From Dacryopinax spathularia (taxonomy: Eukaryota; Basidiomycota; Dacrymycetes; Dacrymycetales; Dacrymycetaceae), in assembly GCA_037974965.1 (NCBI GenBank), contig JBBPFI010000007.1, positions 1,364,001-1,428,000 on the forward strand: DNA of 64,000 nt. The letters are read 5' to 3'. Within the stretch, counting starts at the first letter, position 1. The number at the start of each line of letters is the position of its first letter. Shown piece by piece: positions 59,531 through 64,000 of the stretch. The notes beneath the pieces are model-generated. The model did no database searches. It was given only the letters and a program-made list of their open reading frames with translations, and had not been told where the DNA came from. Position numbers and translations under genes: made by a program.

Positions 59531-61380
59531 CTATGATTCCTCCCCCTCCAGTCCCTCCCACCCTTCCAAAGAAATAGTCAGCTTCCTCACCTCCAGCGTC
59601 CCCGTATGCACCAACGCGACCTCCCCCGTCCTCGAGAACCGCGGCACCATCAGAATCCTCGTCCTCTGTCCCTCTACCCCCCTCGCAAGCAAGCTCTCAA
59701 ACCTCGGCTGATTCCCCACGAAGTACACGTGCGGCGTTTGGCTGATGATGAAGGGGTCTCGGTCCGCGAAGGGGTAGCACCAGAGCGTGTCGGGCGCGGT
59801 GGGCGCTACATGGCGCCAGATGAGCGTGTTGAGCGCCATGTCGAGCCGGTCGGAACTGTCCACGTATTTGTAGATGTCGTCGATTGTTTGCCCGCCGGCG
59901 CCGAGCATCCTGCGCGCGCATAACGTCCGCCTTAGTATTTTCTAGCAATGTCAGGAAGCTGGGACGCACAGACAACCCTCGAGGGGGATCCAACACGGAT
60001 TCGTCTCGCACGCAAACCCGCTCGCGCGCTTGACGTCGCCAAACATCGCTCTCGGCAGTCTCTGCTGCGGCAGCGTCGCGCCAGCAGGGTCAGACGCGCC
60101 AGGAATAAGATGCACAGGCATAGCACGCGCCAGGTCGAGTAAATGGCCTGAGAGGGCGAGAGTCGGGGCCGGGCTGTACGTGCTCGAGTCGTACCCGTAG
60201 CGCTTCTGTTTATCATGTTACCAAGGCAACGATATAGAGGGAAGAGGGAAGGGGCGCACTTTGCTGATCTCTTCTTGCTTTACTGGCGGGGTGAGCGAGT
60301 TACCCGCTACTATAAGCCTCGATATCCGCGCTGTGTCCTCCTGGTCCTACCGAACGGCACAGTGAGCAGTCAGTCCCATTTCCGAGCCAGAACAAGCAGT
60401 GCGCACCTCGTCCCCTCCCAATTCCGACGTCAAATGCTCCACAAGCAGCTGGATCCTCATATCCGCCGGACTTGAGCTCCCACCCACATCCAACCCCGAC
60501 GCAATGGCGACCCACTCTCCCTTCCTACCCCTCCCCTCTCCACCCTCCCCCCCATCAACATCCAAGTCCACGTCCATATCCATCCCGTCCTCGCCATCCA
60601 CCTCGGGACGCGCACCCTCCTGCGGCGGCATACCCGCAAAACATACATCTACAACTTCGAAGTCCCCTTTTGCAGTTTCTGCCCCCAGCGCGCCCATGAT
60701 CACCCCCGTTACCAGTCTGGCGCGCTTGACCCGATCCCCGACTAAGCGGATCCGGCCGGACTCGTCTTCCAGCATGACACTATCTTCTCCGCTGTAGATC
60801 TTGGGTCGTGGAGGCGGAGCGGCGATCCAATGCTATCCCATGCATCAGCTGCTCCATCCCCGAGGCGGAAGGACAAACAAAGGGGGAGAGGGGAAGGTGA
60901 GGTGAAGTGGGACGCACGTCTTTACTGATGTCTTCGAGCACGTTCGGCTTGAGTGGCATGTCCATATATACCGTCCCGAGGATATAACACAGCTCGCCCT
61001 TCTGCACGTCCAGTACCCTCTTCACAAGCTTCGGATTCCCTGTTGCACCATTGATCAGCATCCATCCCGCCCTTGCCGCTCCAACCGTTCCAAGCTGCAA
61101 GGCAAGAGGAAGAAGGCGACGCACCTTCCACCTCGGCCCATTTTGCCCTAGCGCGTTCCTCGACGGGTTTTCGAAGTTTTGCGAGCCTGGCGAAATAGAT
61201 GTTGGCGTATTGCTGCTTGTAGGACTTGCCGGATGGACCGAGGTCGAAGGCTTTTGTGAGGTCGGACTCGGAGTGCAGTGGGAGGGACGGGCGGGTGCGT
61301 GGGCGGGATGGGATCGGTCTATTCTCTTGTTAGAACGCTTACAAAGCTGAGGATGGGCAGGTTTACATCTTTTCTAGCAT
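59531..61380 (-). CDS. POL31: DNA polymerase delta small subunit (POLD2 family)
   Basis: Seven exons (61380-61367, 61318-61125, 61039-60918, 60832-60407, 60346-60260, 60205-59970, 59909-59531) give 485 residues. The N-terminal part reads KSYKQQYANIYFARLAKLRKP. An OB-fold region follows (GELCYILGTVYMDMPLKPNVLEDIS, then KIYSGEDSVMLEDESGRIRL). The inactive calcineurin-like phosphatase domain contains RLIVAGNSL, HLIPGASDPAGATLPQQ, CETNPCWIPLEG and GAGGQTIDDIYKYV. WCYPFADRDPFIISQTPHVYFVGNQP closes it. This is the scaffold subunit of polymerase delta (yeast Pol31, S. pombe Cdc1) that supports lagging-strand synthesis. The first exon encodes only MLEK plus two bases. Confidence 0.94.
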
Positions 61381-61692
61381 CTTACTTGTTTGTGGGATAT
61401 GCTGGTGGGGATGAAGTCCGAATGACTGGAATGCGAGCTCGAAGAAAGACCCTCGACGCGTTCGACGCGTCGTAATATTCACCGCGTCATAGGCGCTCAC
61501 AAATTATCGTACCCGCCCTCTTGCGTGTTGGCTTTGGGATACGGATGCTCAGCGACTGATAGCAATAACGCGTGTATTCGGTGAACGATAGAATATGTAA
61601 GTCACTATGCTACAAAGAACATGCACCGAGTACGGAATTACAAGCGTCCCACCATTGGCGTTTTGTCACTTATCCAGCCCAGACCGCCAGAT
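61381..61692. other. Short intergenic region, promoter of the polymerase subunit gene
   Basis: About 310 bases before the stop of the next minus-strand gene. No gene seen. Confidence 0.4.
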
Positions 61693-64000
61693 CTATGCCT
61701 CACTCTGCACAACAGGCTCGCGCTTCGCCGGACTCTTCGGGTTGATCCTCTTCTTCACTCCCTCCTTCATCCATTTCAGCGTGCGGTACGGCTTGAAGCT
61801 CGCTATCCCTCTCTGGCGGTTCTCGAGTTGTCGTTGATGGGCGCGGTCGATCTCTTTTTGCTCTTTGCGGTCGATCTGGCCGTCGTCCATCGCGTGCGCG
61901 TTACGTTCCGCGACGATGGCTTCGCCTTCGATGTGGTCGCTACACAAACGTTATCAGCAAAGTATTGAATAGGGTGAGGAAGGGATACGTACTATGCCTC
62001 GAACGCGTGCCTCCTAGCGGAGCTCATAGCCTTGGACTCATGGTCCTCGTCCAAGCCAGAATCATACTTGATCCTCGTGGTCAGATACCCAACAATCTCG
62101 AACGCATGCGTCTTCCGCCCTTGTTCATTCAGGACATTCTGCTTGAGGACCTTGATATCCTTGCCCGTGACGACCGGAATCCGGATATCGACCTCCTTGT
62201 CGTCCTCGAGCTCCTGCAGCCAGAGAACGGCAACTGCGTCCGGCTTGTTGTTCCCCACACCTGCGATGGAGACCCCACCGCCACCGATCTCGAATACCAG
62301 GCTGGACGCGTATCGGCTGTAGACGGGTAACCGAACCTTCTCGTCGAAACTCCAGGAGACTTTGTTGTTTTCGATAGTCGCTTCGGACTTGGGGATGACT
62401 TCTGTACTGTCTGTTGTTGAGGCGACGAGACGCTTGGCCTTGAACATCCATTCCTCGTTGGCATTTCCAGCTGGTTCGATCGTGATGGGCCCGAAGAGCT
62501 CGACAGTGCCGGTGTCCCAGCCGAGCTGGTTAGGTGGCAGCTTGGCATCAATTGCCTTGAAGAGAACGGTGATGTTCGCGCGGCTAAATGGACGTCAGCA
62601 TTGTCCCCCGATGACATAAGCAGATGCTAACCCCCAGCCAACACCCTCCTCAATGGCATACAGACGTGTAACCTCGGAGCCCTTTTCCAAGATCTTTTTT
62701 AGCGGGAGCGTGACAATACCAAGAATGGGGTCCTTCTCCCGCAGCCTAGAGTCGCGGACAACAACGCGGACAACACACTTCGTCCAATCGCGTACGAACA
62801 CCTCGGTACCCGCTTCGAAGTAAGGGTTGGTGGTATACTGCTTGACACGGCTGCATCTTGTGTCAGCACCAGAAACCCATAGCAAATATAAAGACTCACG
62901 TCTTGTAGACCAGATCATCGTTAACGACAATTTCACAGTACCCGCTCGGAAGGTTACCCTCCTGTTCACTCGCCTGGTCCGTATCCTGCCCAGCGCGGCC
63001 TTCCCGGTCCTTCCCGCTAGCACCAGAAAGGTTCTGCCTCTCGAGGTTGTTGATCTGATGCACGACGACTGAAAGGATGCCAGACTTGTACTTCGGGTTG
63101 GGAGGGGTACGCTGGACATCCGGCTCGGGAGGCGGGAGGTCCTTGGCTGCTGGGTTCGGGGCTTTGTCGCCTGGAAGCATCTCCATCTCTGGCGCGGTCT
63201 TCGAAGCTGCAGGCGGAGGAGGCGCGTCCTCAGGAGGCAGCTCGAGCTCCTTAGACAAAGGAACCTTGGTGAAGTAACCGATTGACCAGGAAAGGGTGCC
63301 TTTCATCTTATCGGCCTCTTCGAACCCGACGAGAGGATCGGTCCGGTGAATGACCTTGTTCGGGTTCTTGATCAGCTCGGTGACCGGAATGTGGACACGG
63401 CCGATAAGGTCATCGTTCGAGCGCTTGTCGGAATCCCAGAGCATAGCGGAGAGCTCTTCTTCGGCCTTGATTTCGTCCTGAGTAAGCAGAAGCGCAGCGG
63501 TCTCCTCATAAACCGGGTTGAGATCTTCCGTGATGATGCGGGTCGAGTACAGCGGCTTGCCAAACTAGGAATTGATGAGTAAACTAGCTTTCGGGGGTAA
63601 TGCATATACGTACCTTGGCGTAGGCGAGCACGATATACGGATCGCTCTTACCATTCGAATCTTGCGCAGACAATCCTTCCGCATGATGGATAGTAATCAA
63701 GAACACGCCGACAGCACGAGTATCGCCAACAGCAGCGCCGCTCAGCATATCCTTGATGCTGAGGGTCATGCTGTTGGGCGCGACGAGGGAAGCGGTTCCG
63801 GCAGCGATGGCCATTTTCACGAAGCGGGAGATGAGCGGGAGGTCGAGGATGTTCGGGAGTTTGCTGAGCAGTGGGATGGCGGATACCTCGACGGCGGGTA
63901 CGCCCATGAGGGTGAATGTGAGCTGTACAATATGTCAGTACGGATCTGGCTCTGTTTGAAGGGTTATTGCACTCACATCACCAATGAAAGGCGACTGTGG
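61693..64000 (-). CDS. Mug190-like SMP/C2-domain protein, C-terminal part (5' end outside the window)
   Basis: The gene runs in from the right edge and stops at 61693. At the edge SPFIGD plus LTFTLMGVPAVEVSAIPLL reads as the end of an SMP lipid-transfer domain. A first C2 domain follows (VGVFLITIHHAEGLSAQDSNGKSDPYIVLAYAK, then GKPLYSTRI and WDSDKRSNDDLIG). A second C2-like domain (GILSVVVHQINNLERQN to DPILGIVTLPLKKIL) comes after a Pro-rich linker. A further beta-rich region and a basic C-terminal helix (RKEQKEIDRAHQRQLENRQ) end the protein. Several ~50-base introns interrupt it. The SMP plus C2 layout is that of tricalbin-type ER-plasma membrane contact proteins, and in fungi closest to Mug190. 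Calcium-binding aspartates are partly present in the first C2 domain. Confidence 0.85.

Overview
The window is nuclear DNA of a filamentous basidiomycete, most likely an agaricomycete. The genes are dense, GC-rich and split by many introns of about 45-70 bases with GT...AG ends and CTGAC/CTAAC-like branch sites. The gene set is typically fungal: URK1-type uridine kinase, VCX1-type calcium exchanger, LAMMER kinase, ARV1, OLA1, RAD57, cyclin B, DNA polymerase delta small subunit, a Mug190-like SMP/C2 protein, F-box proteins and a DUF2235 hydrolase. I found no rRNA, tRNA, CRISPR array or bacterial-style operon. Exon joins below were placed by hand from splice signals, reading frame and family conservation. 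For most genes the exon lengths sum to whole codons.

1-20 kb: the start of an unidentified minus-strand gene at the left edge; a MYST histone acetyltransferase (-); a complete Tc1-like DNA transposon (4176-5502); a large F-box/leucine-rich protein (-); an AT-rich, gene-free island with interstitial telomere-like repeats and three hairpins (about 9.2-9.74 kb); a small RRM protein (+); uridine kinase with a UPRT-like domain (-); a 16-exon coiled-coil protein of unknown role (-); and a vacuolar-type Ca2+/H+ exchanger (-).

20-36 kb: a complete pogo/Fot1-like DNA transposon (21004-23415); a 2.3 kb gene-free stretch; a LAMMER dual-specificity kinase (+); ARV1 (-); a DUF2415-type WD40 protein (+); and a DUF2235 alpha/beta hydrolase (-).

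36-47 kb: a secreted aspartic protease (+); an F-box protein (-); a decayed copy of a proline iminopeptidase gene next to its intact parent (-); an ABHD11/Imo32-type hydrolase (+); a Cys-rich GPI-type surface protein (-); and a peroxisomal enoyl-CoA isomerase (+).

47-64 kb: a four-helix MARVEL-like membrane protein (+); RAD57-like recombinase (+); a small secreted Ser/Thr/Pro-rich protein (-); OLA1 (+); a second peroxisomal enoyl-CoA isomerase (-); cyclin B (-); DNA polymerase delta subunit 2 (-); and the 3' part of a Mug190-like lipid-transfer-type protein running off the right edge.

The genes are mostly independent housekeeping and accessory genes rather than a pathway cluster. The least ordinary features are the two apparently intact cut-and-paste transposons, the telomere-repeat island, the two diverged peroxisomal isomerase genes, and the decayed peptidase duplicate. 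I did not find a convincing new multi-gene system.
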